Origin: Pandoraea anhela
GTDB lineage: Bacteria > Pseudomonadota > Gammaproteobacteria > Burkholderiales > Burkholderiaceae
Direction: 5' to 3'
Assembly: GCF_902459655.1 (NCBI RefSeq)
Contig: NZ_CABPSB010000012.1
Coordinates: 120,920-184,919 of the forward strand
Length of the DNA stretch: 64,000 nt
Part shown: positions 53,604 through 62,725 of the stretch, one piece after another
Position numbering within the stretch: the first letter of the stretch is position 1
Layout: the number at the start of each line of letters is the position of its first letter
The notes under the pieces: model-generated
What the model was told of the DNA's origin: nothing
What the model saw: only the letters and a program-made list of their open reading frames with translations
Databases searched by the model: none
Position numbers and translations under genes: made by a program

Positions 53604-54653
53604 ATGACTTCTGTACTGAAATCGGCATTCGAGCGCCATGCGCGCGTTGCCCTGATGCAGCAGCCCACCCCGATCGCGCGCCTGACGCGGCTCGAGTCTT
53701 TGAGTGGGGCGCAGACGCGAGGCATTCGTCTTTTCGTGAAGCGCGACGATCTCGGAGAGGTGGGGGGCGGCGGTAACAAGCTGCGTAAGCTCGAATTCTT
53801 GCTGGGGTATGCGCTCGCCGAGCGTGTCGATACCGTCATCACGTTGGGCGGGATTCAGTCGAACCACGCGCGACTGACGGCGGCCGCCTGCGCAAACCTG
53901 GGCTTGACGTGCGAACTGGTGCTCGCCGATATGGTGCCCAGGCATGATGCCGAGTATCGGGAGGGCGGCAATGTCATGCTGGACCGGCTGTTTGGCGCGA
54001 AGCTCACATTCTTGTCGCCGGGCAGTGACGCGAGAAGTGTCGCCGCCGCGCGCGCCGAAGCGTTGAGGGCTCGCGGGCATCGCCCGATGGTGATCCCCGC
54101 CGGCGGGTCGTCTGCGCTCGGTGCGCTCGGGTATGTGAAGTGCGCGCAGGAGATTCTCGACTATGAGGCCGCTCATGGCGTCGTGTTTCGCCACGTGGTC
54201 GTGCCGAACGGCAGTCATGGGACACAAGCCGGTCTGGTCGCCGGCTTTGCGCGGGCGGCGGGGCGCGGCGGCATTGTGCGCGCCTATTCCGTACTGTCCG
54301 ATCGCGAGACGACGTACGTCAACACCGTCAATCTGGTCAGGGAGACGTTGGCGCTGCTGGACGCAGACGCCTCGGACCTGAAGGAAGACGTCGACATCGT
54401 GGTGCAAGGCGACTACCGAGGGCAGGCGTACGGTCTGCCCACGCCGGCGATGGTCGATGCGGTGCGGTTGCTGGCGCGAAGCGAGGGCATCCTGCTCGAT
54501 CCCGTCTACTCGGGCAAGGCATTCTCCGGGCTGCTCGGCGATCTCGCCAACGACCGGTTGCCGCCGAATTCCGACATCCTGTTCGTCGCCACCGGCGGCA
54601 CGCCGAGCCTGTTCGCCTATCGCGATACGTTCGACGGCTGCGATCAGGCGTGA
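53604..54653 (+). CDS. dcyD: D-cysteine desulfhydrase / ACC deaminase-family PLP enzyme
   Basis: A 349-residue fold-II PLP enzyme. The Schiff-base Lys is K59 in VGGGGNKLRKLEFLLGYAL; ITLGGIQSNHARLTAAA is the conserved binding loop. The active-site VATGGTPSLFAYRD binds PLP phosphate. Family members (DcyD, ACC deaminase) release sulfide or ammonia from D-cysteine or related amino acids. AAGGA lies 6 bp before ATG 53604. Being 46 bp after the PBP1A gene, it is probably cotranscribed with it. It adds a second D-amino-acid enzyme to this cluster. D-cysteine versus another D-amino acid cannot be decided. Confidence 0.87.
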   Translation: MTSVLKSAFERHARVALMQQPTPIARLTRLESLSGAQTRGIRLFVKRDDLGEVGGGGNKLRKLEFLLGYALAERVDTVITLGGIQSNHARLTAAACANLGLTCELVLADMVPRHDAEYREGGNVMLDRLFGAKLTFLSPGSDARSVAAARAEALRARGHRPMVIPAGGSSALGALGYVKCAQEILDYEAAHGVVFRHVVVPNGSHGTQAGLVAGFARAAGRGGIVRAYSVLSDRETTYVNTVNLVRETLALLDADASDLKEDVDIVVQGDYRGQAYGLPTPAMVDAVRLLARSEGILLDPVYSGKAFSGLLGDLANDRLPPNSDILFVATGGTPSLFAYRDTFDGCDQA

Positions 54654-54815
54654 TTCGTGCGCCGAACGTCGAATGGCCCCGGAAACCGACGCACCGCCCG
54701 GGATGAGGCGCTCAACCTGACGTGAAGCCTCCGGCGAATCGTTTCCGGGGCTTGTGCAGCGAAGGCGTGAGGATTTTCCTTGCGCCTTCGCTTCACGCCG
54801 TTCGCCGCCGCGTGC

Positions 54816-55706
54816 TCAGGTGCGCGTCAGAAATGTCAGAATCCGGTGCGCAACCGTCTGCGGGGCCTCCCGCTGCGGGAAGTGCCCGACACCGTCGATC
54901 AGAACACGTTCGTAGGGGCCGGAAAAGAAGCGCTCCTTGTCGGCAGAGCTTTGCGGATGGTTGCAGGTGTCCTCGGTGCCGTGGAGGACCAATGTCGGTA
55001 CGAAGAGGATCGGCACCGGGTTCAGTTGCAATTCGTCGGCGTCGTAGGCCGGATCTCCTGCGACGAAACCCCAGCGATGCCGGTACGAATGCAATACGAC
55101 GTCGGCCCAGTCCGGTCCGTCGAAGCCGTCGCACACGCTTTCGAACCACGCGTCCTTGCGCCCGTTGGGTGGCGACCAGGTTTCCCACATATGGCGAGTG
55201 AAGGCATGACGCTCGTAACGCACGGCGTGTTCGCCGCGAGGCGTCGCCATGAACCAGTGGTACCAGTAGCTGCGCGTCTGATCCAGCGACAGGGATTGAT
55301 GCGGGTCATTCGTGCCGTAGCCTACCGACATCATCACCAGATGGGTGGCAACCCCCGTGCGCAGTCCGCACGCGTTCGCGACGGCCCGCGCGCCCCAATC
55401 GTGGCCGACGAGCGCCGGCGCCTGAATGCCGAGCACTTCGATGAACGTCAGCAGATCGCGCCCGAGCGCCGAGAGCTGGCCGCTGCGCGGGGTGTGGGTA
55501 TCCCGGAATGCAGTGGGGGCGAAGCCGCGCAGTGCTGGCGCCAGAACGCGATAGCCTTGCGCGGCGAGTGCGCCGGCAACGTCGGTCCATGTGGCGGGGC
55601 CGTCCGGCCATCCGTGAACGAGTATCACGGTGCGCGTGCCGCGTGGGTTCCATTCCAGGTAGCCGACGTCGAGTGTCGGGGTGCGAACAAAGCGATATTG
55701 CGTCAA
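54816..55706 (-). CDS. Epoxide hydrolase/haloalkane dehalogenase-like alpha/beta hydrolase
   Basis: A ~296-residue alpha/beta hydrolase with the oxyanion turn VHGWPDGPATW (HGWP), nucleophile Asp in LVGHDWGARAVANACG, and a His near the end in DGVGHFPQREAPQ. The HGxP/GHDWG pair is the pattern of soluble epoxide hydrolases and dehalogenases. The best start is a TTG at 55706 with GGAGAC upstream; the frame continues to a TTG at 55772. It is divergent from a LysR gene 108 bp away, its probable regulator. Substrate unknown. Confidence 0.78.
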   Translation of the reverse strand: MTQYRFVRTPTLDVGYLEWNPRGTRTVILVHGWPDGPATWTDVAGALAAQGYRVLAPALRGFAPTAFRDTHTPRSGQLSALGRDLLTFIEVLGIQAPALVGHDWGARAVANACGLRTGVATHLVMMSVGYGTNDPHQSLSLDQTRSYWYHWFMATPRGEHAVRYERHAFTRHMWETWSPPNGRKDAWFESVCDGFDGPDWADVVLHSYRHRWGFVAGDPAYDADELQLNPVPILFVPTLVLHGTEDTCNHPQSSADKERFFSGPYERVLIDGVGHFPQREAPQTVAHRILTFLTRT

Positions 55707-55814
55707 TGCCGTCTCCAACGCAGATGTGAGAGATCGATGGTAGCGACGCGCGCCTGTGAGATTGGCGAGCAATCATTCACTATCGTCAACAAGTTGTGAT
55801 GAATCGGAGGGATC

Positions 55815-56693
55815 GTGGAGACTGTTTTCGAGCCGCAGTCGTCATTGCTCGATATCGTGTTGCTGCGGACGTTTCTTGCTGTCATGGAGCAGGGCAGTTT
55901 TACGCAGGCCGCCGAGCGTCTGGCGCTTACGCCGTCGGCCATCAGCGGGCATGTCAAACGTCTCGAGGAGGGCATCGGGGTGAGGTTGCTCAGGCGCACG
56001 ACGCGACGGGTCGAAGCGACGCCGGCTGGCGACACGCTGCATGCCTATGCGCGAAACATCGTGGCGTTGGAGCGGGAAGTCGTTGCGCGGCTCAGGGGAA
56101 CGCAGATCGAGGGGCGAATTCGCGTCGGCGCCTCGGAGGATTTCGCCAGCACCTGGCTGCCGAAGGCGCTTCACGCGTTCCAGCTAAGGCATCCGGATGC
56201 CTCCATCGAGCTGCGGGTTGGCATCACGGCGGACTTGCTCGAGCAGCAATCCCGGGGCAAGTTGGATGTCGTTTTCGGCAAGCAATGCGCGCTGGCGGAC
56301 GAGCGTGGCGAAATGCTCTGGGAGGAACCGCTGGTATGGGCGTATGCCGAGCGCGCCGAATTCGATGCCAACGGTGTCGTGCCGCTTGCCGTTTTTCCCG
56401 AGCCGTGCGTTTATCGCGAGGCGGCGCTGGCCGGCCTCAGCGCCGGCGCCCGACGATGGCGGTTGGCGTTCGAGAGCAGCAGCATGGCGGGCTGTACGTC
56501 TGCCGCGCTCGCCGGTTTTGCTGTGACGCCGCTCGCACTGAGCCAGCTTCGGCCGGGCCTGCGGCAGCTTGGCGCCGAGGCGCAAATGCCGACGCTTCCC
56601 AATGTGCGGTTTTACGCATTTCTGCACAAACGCACCCCCGCAACGCACTCGCTGGTCAAGGCGGTGTGCGATGCGGGGGGATGGGGGATGTGA
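55815..56693 (+). CDS. LysR family regulator
   Basis: A 292-residue LysR protein with HTH in VMEQGSFTQAAERLALTPSA, and an effector domain including SEDFASTWLPKALHAFQ. The start is GTG with GGAGG at short spacing. It is divergent from the epoxide hydrolase-like gene; a CAAC-AA-GTTG dyad (55787-55796) sits between them. Likely regulates that gene. Confidence 0.85.
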   Translation: METVFEPQSSLLDIVLLRTFLAVMEQGSFTQAAERLALTPSAISGHVKRLEEGIGVRLLRRTTRRVEATPAGDTLHAYARNIVALEREVVARLRGTQIEGRIRVGASEDFASTWLPKALHAFQLRHPDASIELRVGITADLLEQQSRGKLDVVFGKQCALADERGEMLWEEPLVWAYAERAEFDANGVVPLAVFPEPCVYREAALAGLSAGARRWRLAFESSSMAGCTSAALAGFAVTPLALSQLRPGLRQLGAEAQMPTLPNVRFYAFLHKRTPATHSLVKAVCDAGGWGM

Positions 56694-56802
56694 GAGGCCC
56701 GACGTGCCCCGGTGGCCGCCCATCTTGGGTTGGCGTCGTCACGTTACCCGGGGCCGTCGAGGGGGCTGTCCGAAGGCAGCACGATCGTCATCGGAAGCGG
56801 GG

Positions 56803-57822
56803 CTATTTCTGCGGGCCGGAATCGAGAAAATCGAGCAGTATTCGAGACGTTTCCGCCGGTTTTTCCTCGGCGACGAAGTGGCCGCTGTCGGTCAGGTGAA
56901 CCACCCGGGGCCGGGTAGTCCGTCGCTGTAAAAAGCCGTTGAGCCATTCATATCCCACGCCGCCGATACCCAGCACCGGCATGTTCAGCCGTTCCGGATA
57001 ATCCCGCTGGTCGATGATGTCCTGAGTAAACGCCTGGTACCACGCGTTGCCTGCCCGGATGGCGTCCCGCGTGTTGTAAGCGTTTGCGTAGACGGCGCGA
57101 TCACGGCGATCCAGCGCATCCGGGTATTTCAGCAAGTAGCGGAAAAACCAGGCCTGCTGAATTTCTGCGCGGCCTTCTAGCAACGCTTCCGGCATGTCTT
57201 TGACCTGGTTGAACGCGAACCACCAGGTGAATGGATGCGCAGCGTCGATCCGGTCGCCGAACGTTCCGTGTTCGGGCAACAGACGCATTTCCAAAACCGT
57301 GTCGTCCGAAGCGGGCACGTCGAGCAGCGTCAAGGACTGTGTGGCCTCCGGGTGATTCGCTGCGAAGGCGTAGGCGACCTGGGACCCGATGTCATGACCG
57401 ACGATATGCGCACGCGCATACCCCAGCGCGCGCATGAGTCCGTAGATGTCGAGCGCCATGTTCTTTTTGTCGTATCCGCCGGCGGGCTTGTCGGACGTGC
57501 CCATGCCACGAATATCCACCGATATGACCCGGTGCGTTTTGGCAAGCGCCGGCATGATCTTGCGGTAGGCCCACCAGGTTTGCGGCCAGCCGGGCAACAA
57601 AATCACAGGATCGCCGTTTCCTCCGGAAACGTAATGCAAACGTACGCCGTTCGCCTCCACGAATCCCGAGCTGAACCCGGGGAGATCGCGAACGAGCGAG
57701 GCGTCCGACACGTCGGATGCCACGGCATCGTTGCCTGGGGTAGCGGCTATTGTGTTAGTAGTACTTAATATTAAACAAATGGCTATCGATGAAATCGAGA
57801 GTGCTAACTTCTTGTATGACAT
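56803..57822 (-). CDS. Exported epoxide hydrolase-like protein (Cif-like architecture)
   Basis: A 339-residue alpha/beta hydrolase with a clear Sec signal peptide (KLALSISSIAICLILSTTNT, cleavage near AA-T at ~26). Mature GFVEANGVRLHYVSGGNGDP is followed by the oxyanion region ILLPGWPQTWWAYRKIMP (P in place of the usual H of HGxP), nucleophile Asp in AHIVGHDIGSQVAYAFAANH and His in TDSGHFVAEEKPAE. Size, export signal and the GGNG...PGWPQTW segment recall Cif, the secreted epoxide hydrolase of Pseudomonas aeruginosa, though the lid residues cannot be assigned by eye. The 5' end is AT-richer than its neighbours. Short 11-bp repeats lie just upstream. Confidence 0.75.
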   Translation of the reverse strand: MSYKKLALSISSIAICLILSTTNTIAATPGNDAVASDVSDASLVRDLPGFSSGFVEANGVRLHYVSGGNGDPVILLPGWPQTWWAYRKIMPALAKTHRVISVDIRGMGTSDKPAGGYDKKNMALDIYGLMRALGYARAHIVGHDIGSQVAYAFAANHPEATQSLTLLDVPASDDTVLEMRLLPEHGTFGDRIDAAHPFTWWFAFNQVKDMPEALLEGRAEIQQAWFFRYLLKYPDALDRRDRAVYANAYNTRDAIRAGNAWYQAFTQDIIDQRDYPERLNMPVLGIGGVGYEWLNGFLQRRTTRPRVVHLTDSGHFVAEEKPAETSRILLDFLDSGPQK

Positions 57823-57840
57823 GCTGATCTCCAGCGTCGA

Positions 57841-57884
57841 CCCTCAGTCAACCCTCAGTCAACCGTGAATCGACCCTTAGGCAC
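57841..57884. repeat. 11-bp tandem units upstream of the exported hydrolase
   Basis: ccctcagtcaa twice exactly, then ccgtgaatcga and cccttaggcac. A separate 12-bp duplication gcggcaactgat/gcggcaactgac follows at 57949-57972. These lie in the spacer between two genes transcribed leftward. Confidence 0.65.
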
Positions 57885-58078
57885 CGCCTGATAGTCGCCC
57901 GCTCCTTAGTCGTTGACCCCTGGTCATCGTCCCGTCGTCGCCTCAAGCGCGGCAACTGATGCGGCAACTGACGGCGAGGGCGCCCGTTACGAGGTCCGAC
58001 GAACGCGCGGCCGCGTGTCTTGAACGTTCGGTCTTGCATCCCTTCGGCGGTATGCAGAGCCGTGAAAAATGGGAAAGC

Positions 58079-58813
58079 TCAGATTTGCGCAAACCCGCCG
58101 TCGACGAAAACTTCGCTGCCTGTCATGAAACTGCTGTCGTCGGAGGCGAGAAACGCGGCCACGGCTGCCGTTTCGGACGGCGCGCCCATACGGCCCAACG
58201 GCGTCGCCTGCACAAGCGCTTCCAGTACGTTGTCGTCGAGAAACGCTTTCACGGCTTCGGTTTGCGTCGGCCCGGGCGAGAGCACATTGACCCGGATGCC
58301 GGTGCCTCGCAGATCCTGCGCCCAACTTCTGGCGAAGTTCCGGACCGCTGCCTTGGAGGCGCTGTAGACGCTCATGCTGGGCGTGCCCATGACGCCGACC
58401 GTCGAGCCCGTCAGGATGATCGAACTGCCTCGCTTGAGCAGCGGCAGACCGCGTTGAACGGTGAAAAGGGTGCCTTTGACGTTGATATCGAACGTACGCG
58501 CGTAATGCTCCGGGGTGATCGCTTCGAGCGTCGCCAGTTCGCCGATGCCGGCGTTGGCGAACAGAACGTCCAACGATCCTGCTTCCGTTTCCACGGTCTC
58601 GAACAGGCGATCCAGGTCGTTCAGGTTCGTGACATCGCCTTGAATGCCGCGGGCGGCGCCCCCCAACTCGGATAACGCAGCATCGAGCGATGCCTGACGC
58701 CGTCCGAAGATGTATACCTGAGCGCCCTCGGCGACGAAACGTTTTGCCGAAGCCAGTCCTATGCCTGTGGCGCCGCCCGTAATGACGGCCACCTTTCCTT
58801 GCAACTTACTCAT
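58079..58813 (-). CDS. SDR family oxidoreductase
   Basis: A 244-residue classical SDR with TGGATGIG (residues ~12-19), NAGIGE, Ser in ILTGSTVGVMG and Tyr-x3-Lys in MSVYSASKAAVRN. Arg in FGRRQ after the second strand favours NADPH. GGAGAAGTGGC precedes the ATG on the minus strand. It is divergent from an HxlR-type regulator 99 bp away, a frequent pairing for redox-stress dehydrogenases. Confidence 0.88.
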   Translation of the reverse strand: MSKLQGKVAVITGGATGIGLASAKRFVAEGAQVYIFGRRQASLDAALSELGGAARGIQGDVTNLNDLDRLFETVETEAGSLDVLFANAGIGELATLEAITPEHYARTFDINVKGTLFTVQRGLPLLKRGSSIILTGSTVGVMGTPSMSVYSASKAAVRNFARSWAQDLRGTGIRVNVLSPGPTQTEAVKAFLDDNVLEALVQATPLGRMGAPSETAAVAAFLASDDSSFMTGSEVFVDGGFAQI

Positions 58814-58912
58814 GCCACTTCTCCTGTGTGTTGGTGCAGGAGCAGTGTAGGTTTGATAATATCTTTTTTACAAGTATGCACCTTTTAGTAAGTACCCATG
58901 GAGTGACCGAAA

Positions 58913-59275
58913 ATGTCGGAATCGCCCGTTTTCAGCTGTGGCCTGGATGCCACCCTTCGCGTGATCGGCGGGAAGTGGAAGCCGCTGATTCTTTTCTTTC
59001 TGCACGATGCGCCGAAGCGCTATGGCGAGCTCAAGCGATGCGTTCAGGGGGTCAGCGACAAGATGCTGATTCAGCAGCTCAAGGAGTTGGAATCTGACGG
59101 GGTCGTCTCCCGGACCGATTACAAGGAGATTCCCCCGCGGGTGGAGTACGCGCTGACGGCCGTGGGGCGGGATCTTGCGCAAGCGTTGGTTCCGCTTTGC
59201 GGCTGGGGGACGGAAAACGCAGACAAGATTGCGTCGATGTTGGTCAAGCGGGGGCAAATCACACCGTCGAAGTAA
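58913..59275 (+). CDS. HxlR family transcriptional regulator
   Basis: A 120-residue MarR-like winged helix of the HxlR type: ATLRVIGGKWKPLILFFLHD at the start, KRYGELKRCVQGVSDKMLIQ, LKELESDGVVSRTDYKEIPP and RVEYALTAVGRDLA. HxlR proteins such as YodB and HypR sense electrophiles through a cysteine; here C10 (FSCGLD) is in the same early position. It faces the SDR gene; AGTA-containing repeats in the AT-rich spacer (58856-58895) are its probable operator. Confidence 0.9.
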   Translation: MSESPVFSCGLDATLRVIGGKWKPLILFFLHDAPKRYGELKRCVQGVSDKMLIQQLKELESDGVVSRTDYKEIPPRVEYALTAVGRDLAQALVPLCGWGTENADKIASMLVKRGQITPSK

Positions 59276-59489
59276 ACGATTCGTCTCGTCATCGCGATGG
59301 CGCCGGGAGCGTGTCGGCTGCGCGTTCTCCAGGCCAAGCGGGATGCGATGCGGCGCTCGCGAGCGATTCGCATCGCGCCGACTGTTCGACCCATACGAAT
59401 TCGGGCGCAAAAACTCGTACGTTGTGTTTGATGTGCCGGCTTTATTGTCTACCTATCCTCGTACGTAAATTCCAAGCGAGGAGAGTCCG

Positions 59490-60119
59490 GTGAACAGGAG
59501 ACAGTTCGCATTCGCAAGCGCGGTATCCGCTTGTACGCTCGTCACACGTTACGGATATGCGGATGAGACGCCGGGCGTGGTTCAACGGCGACTGCATCAC
59601 GAAGACTTTGCCGACGCCTTGCTGACGCAAATCCGGCAAGCGGAATCGGTGACTGCCGCGTTCCAGGCTTGGTACGGCATCGTCAATCCGTTGTTGCCGT
59701 TCATTCACGCCACGGCGCTGGTATGCAGTAGTTCGGCCAGTGCGGCCGGTGCCGCCGGAGATCGCTCGCCGGGCGATGTGCGTCGCGTATTTTCGACCGT
59801 TCCCACGGCGTACCCGGTCGGTGGCTGGAAGCACCTGTCGGGCAGCGATTGGGCGCGGCATGTGCTCGTCGAGCAGAAGACGCTGATCGCATCGGGTCCC
59901 GAGCGTCTGAAACACTACTTCCCCGATTACGCCTTGCTGGAGTCACTGGGCGTTCGTACGCTGGTCAACATTCCCGTGGTCGTGTGTCGACGCACGGTCG
60001 GCGCTTTCGCGCTTCTTTTCGACACGACGCAGATCGATCCGGCCGCACTGGTCGAGGGGGAGCGCCTCGCACCGCTTATGGCGGGTGTCTTCGCGCTTGG
60101 TCAGGTGGAGTCGACATGA
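59490..60119 (+). CDS. Exported GAF-like domain protein
   Basis: A 209-residue protein starting at GTG (GAGGAGAG upstream). The N-terminus has twin arginines in MNRRQFAFASAVSACTLV, a Tat- or Sec-type signal peptide. The rest looks like a GAF fold: AWYGIVNPLLPFIHATALVC early, and LLESLGVRTLVNIPVVVC, RRTVGAFALLFDTTQIDPAA late, as in cytoplasmic GAF-domain proteins of amide-catabolic operons. Export of a GAF-like sensor is unusual. Its stop overlaps the DMT transporter start (ATGA), so the five following genes probably share its operon. Confidence 0.65.
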   Translation: MNRRQFAFASAVSACTLVTRYGYADETPGVVQRRLHHEDFADALLTQIRQAESVTAAFQAWYGIVNPLLPFIHATALVCSSSASAAGAAGDRSPGDVRRVFSTVPTAYPVGGWKHLSGSDWARHVLVEQKTLIASGPERLKHYFPDYALLESLGVRTLVNIPVVVCRRTVGAFALLFDTTQIDPAALVEGERLAPLMAGVFALGQVEST

Positions 60120-61096
60120 GCCCGGAAGCCGCGCGACAGCTGATGGAGGTCCGGAATTTCCCGCCGTCCTCCACGCATGCCGTGTCCAGGCCGCAAGCCC
60201 CGTCAGGCCGTCTGCCGCTTGCCATTGCGATTCTGACGCTGCTGATCTGGAGCACGTTGGCCGTGTCGGTCGTGAGCCTGAGCGCGGTCCCGCCGCTGTT
60301 GACGACGGGCATTGCGCTCACCGGCGGCGGTCTGCTGGGCTTGCCTTGGGTTCGATGGCGGTCGCTCGATTGGCGTGCCGTCGTTGTCGGATCGCTGTCG
60401 ATGTTCGGCTATCACGCTCTGTATTTCCTGAGCCTGCAATGGGCGGATCCCGTTGCCGCCAGCCTTTTGCACTACCTCTGGCCGCTCTTCATCATCCTTC
60501 TGACACCTCTCATGCTCAGGGAACATCGAATTTCCCTGCTGCATGTGCTCTCCGGTCTGTGCGGCTTTGCCGGTGCGGCGGCCTGCATCGCATCCGGGCC
60601 GGCATTTTCCGGCAGCACCTGGGCGGGTTTCACCCTCGCGGGGATCTCCGGCCTCATCTGGGCCTATTACACCGTTTGGTCTCGCAAGCGGCGCTCGGTG
60701 CCGACCTCGACCGTCGCTTTGTACTGCCTCCTGGCCGGTGTGCTGGCGCTGGCGTTGCACGCCGCGCTCCAGCGCGGTTCGAGCGGCGCAGGCATCGCGT
60801 CGATGTTCGGTCTTGCCGAACTGAGCCTGCGTCAATGGGCAACGCTGGCGTATCTCGCGCTCGGCCCGCTGGGTGGCACGTTTTACATGTGGGATTTTGC
60901 CATCAAGCACGGTCGCCCCCATCAGATCGCGCTTCTGGCTTACGCGGTTCCCATTGCCTCGACCTTGTTCGTCGGTCTCTTCCTGGGGCGCGGCGTGGAC
61001 CCGGCGGCGCTCGTCGGCGCGGCGATGGTCAGCATTGCCGTCGCCCTCGGCAACCGGGCCGACCGGCAGGTCCGGACGACGGGGACGACGGCTTAA
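60116..61096 (+). CDS. DMT superfamily (EamA) transporter
   Basis: A 326-residue, ten-span protein with two EamA halves: LPLAIAILTLLIWSTLAVSV, FGYHALYFLSLQWADPVAAS, and LGPLGGTFYMWDFAIKHGRP in the second half. Such transporters export or exchange metabolites. The first ATG at 60116 overlaps the previous stop; an ATG at 60143 is possible. Inner-membrane protein within the amidohydrolase operon; substrate unknown. Confidence 0.85.
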   Translation: MSPEAARQLMEVRNFPPSSTHAVSRPQAPSGRLPLAIAILTLLIWSTLAVSVVSLSAVPPLLTTGIALTGGGLLGLPWVRWRSLDWRAVVVGSLSMFGYHALYFLSLQWADPVAASLLHYLWPLFIILLTPLMLREHRISLLHVLSGLCGFAGAAACIASGPAFSGSTWAGFTLAGISGLIWAYYTVWSRKRRSVPTSTVALYCLLAGVLALALHAALQRGSSGAGIASMFGLAELSLRQWATLAYLALGPLGGTFYMWDFAIKHGRPHQIALLAYAVPIASTLFVGLFLGRGVDPAALVGAAMVSIAVALGNRADRQVRTTGTTA

Positions 61097-61114
61097 CTCT
61101 CGCGATCACACATC

Positions 61115-62725
61115 ATGAATTCGAACCAACACGACGCCAGGCGTCAGATCGCCATCGGCGAGGAAATCGTCGCGGGCTTCGCCAAATACAAGCTGCCGAG
61201 CGTCGCGCCCGCAACGTCTCGCGATCGCGGCATCGGTCCTCACCGTCGACTGGTGCTTCGAGGTGCAACGCTCATCGACGGGACCGGTGCGCCGCCCTGG
61301 GGATTCGTCGACGTCGTTGTCGAGGGGGGCGTCATCGCGGACATCGTCAGTGTCGGTGCGCCGGGGCTCGCCATCAAGCCGGAACGGCGTCCCGCGTCCG
61401 GCGAGTTCGAAATCGATTGTCATGGCAAGTTCGTCACCCCGGGATTCATCGACGCGCACGCCCACATCGGCGCGCCATTTCACGCAGCCCGTGGGCTCAT
61501 GCCGAGTGCGGACTACGTCTACAAGCTTTGGCTGGCGCACGGCGTGACGACGATCCGCGAGGCCGGGTGCTTTAACGGGCTGGCGTGGACGCTGGCACAG
61601 AAGCACGCCGCTGCGGAGCATCGCATCGCAGCGCCGAACATCCATGCCTACGCCTATTTTCCGGCGATCAACGATTATCTGAAGACGATTCACACCCCGG
61701 CGCAAGCCCGGGAGTGGATCCGTCGCATCGCGGATGCCGGCGCCGATGGGGTGAAGTTCTTCGGCGCGCCGCCCGCCGTCATGGAAGCCGCGCTGGACGA
61801 GGCGTGCGCGGCGGGGCTGCGCACTTGCTGCCATCACGCCACGCTTGCCGTGAGTCGCATGAATGCGCTGACCACGGCCCGCTGGGGATTGACCAGTTCC
61901 GAGCATTCCTACGGTCTTCCCGAGGCGTTGTTCGACGATCGTACCGTGCAGTCGTTTCCCGCCGACTATCACTACAACGACGAATATCTGCGCTTCTCCA
62001 CCGCAGGGACCACGTTCCTTCAGGCGGCCAAACCGGGCAGTGCGAAGTGGAACGACGTTCTGGACGCGTTTCTGGAGGCGAAGCACACCTTCGTGCCGAC
62101 GATGAACGTCTACGACGCGAACCGCGACCTCATGCGCACCCGTCGGGCCGATTGGCACGACCGGTTCACCGACCCGACGCTCATGCGCTATTTCGAACCG
62201 CATCGCGGTGGGCACGGCGCGTACTGGTATCGGTGGAGCACACAGAACGAGGTCGACTGGCGTGAAACGTTCCGGCTTTGGATGCACTTCCTGCGCGACT
62301 ACAAGAATCGCGGAGGGCGTGTGTGCGCGGGAAGCGACTCGGGCTTCATGTATCAGGTCTACGGCTTCGGCTTCGTGCGAGAACTCGAGTTGCTTCAGGA
62401 GGCAGGATTCAACCCGCACGAAGTGCTGCGCGCCGCGACCCAATCGGGCGCCGAGTTGCTGGGCGTGGACGACAGCGTCGGTACGGTGGAAGTCGGCAAG
62501 CGCGCCGATTTGCTCGTGCACGATACGAACCCCCTCGACGACTTCAAGCAGCTTTACGGGACCGGTGCGCTGCGACTGAACGAGGCGCGTCAGGTCGGTG
62601 TCTGGCATCGTTGCCTGCGATACACCATCAAAGACGGGGTCGTGTTCGATACCGGCGAATTGCTGGCGGACGTCGAAGCCATGGTCGCTCAGGCGAAGGC
62701 GCGCGAGGCATCGGATGACACCTGA
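61115..62725 (+). CDS. Metal-dependent amidohydrolase
   Basis: A 536-residue amidohydrolase-superfamily enzyme. Metal ligands: H115 and H117 in FIDAHAHIGA; Lys in GADGVKFFG; histidines in CCHHATL and SSEHSYG; Asp in CAGSDSGFM. C-terminal VGKRADLLVHDTNPLDD is standard. The presence of HxH, a Lys, two His and an Asp suggests a binuclear or mononuclear zinc site. It should hydrolyse an amide, cyclic imide or similar bond. The downstream CobW-type GTPase overlaps its end by 11 bases, suggesting metal loading; the following Liv importer could bring in the substrate. Confidence 0.85.
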   Translation: MNSNQHDARRQIAIGEEIVAGFAKYKLPSVAPATSRDRGIGPHRRLVLRGATLIDGTGAPPWGFVDVVVEGGVIADIVSVGAPGLAIKPERRPASGEFEIDCHGKFVTPGFIDAHAHIGAPFHAARGLMPSADYVYKLWLAHGVTTIREAGCFNGLAWTLAQKHAAAEHRIAAPNIHAYAYFPAINDYLKTIHTPAQAREWIRRIADAGADGVKFFGAPPAVMEAALDEACAAGLRTCCHHATLAVSRMNALTTARWGLTSSEHSYGLPEALFDDRTVQSFPADYHYNDEYLRFSTAGTTFLQAAKPGSAKWNDVLDAFLEAKHTFVPTMNVYDANRDLMRTRRADWHDRFTDPTLMRYFEPHRGGHGAYWYRWSTQNEVDWRETFRLWMHFLRDYKNRGGRVCAGSDSGFMYQVYGFGFVRELELLQEAGFNPHEVLRAATQSGAELLGVDDSVGTVEVGKRADLLVHDTNPLDDFKQLYGTGALRLNEARQVGVWHRCLRYTIKDGVVFDTGELLADVEAMVAQAKAREASDDT

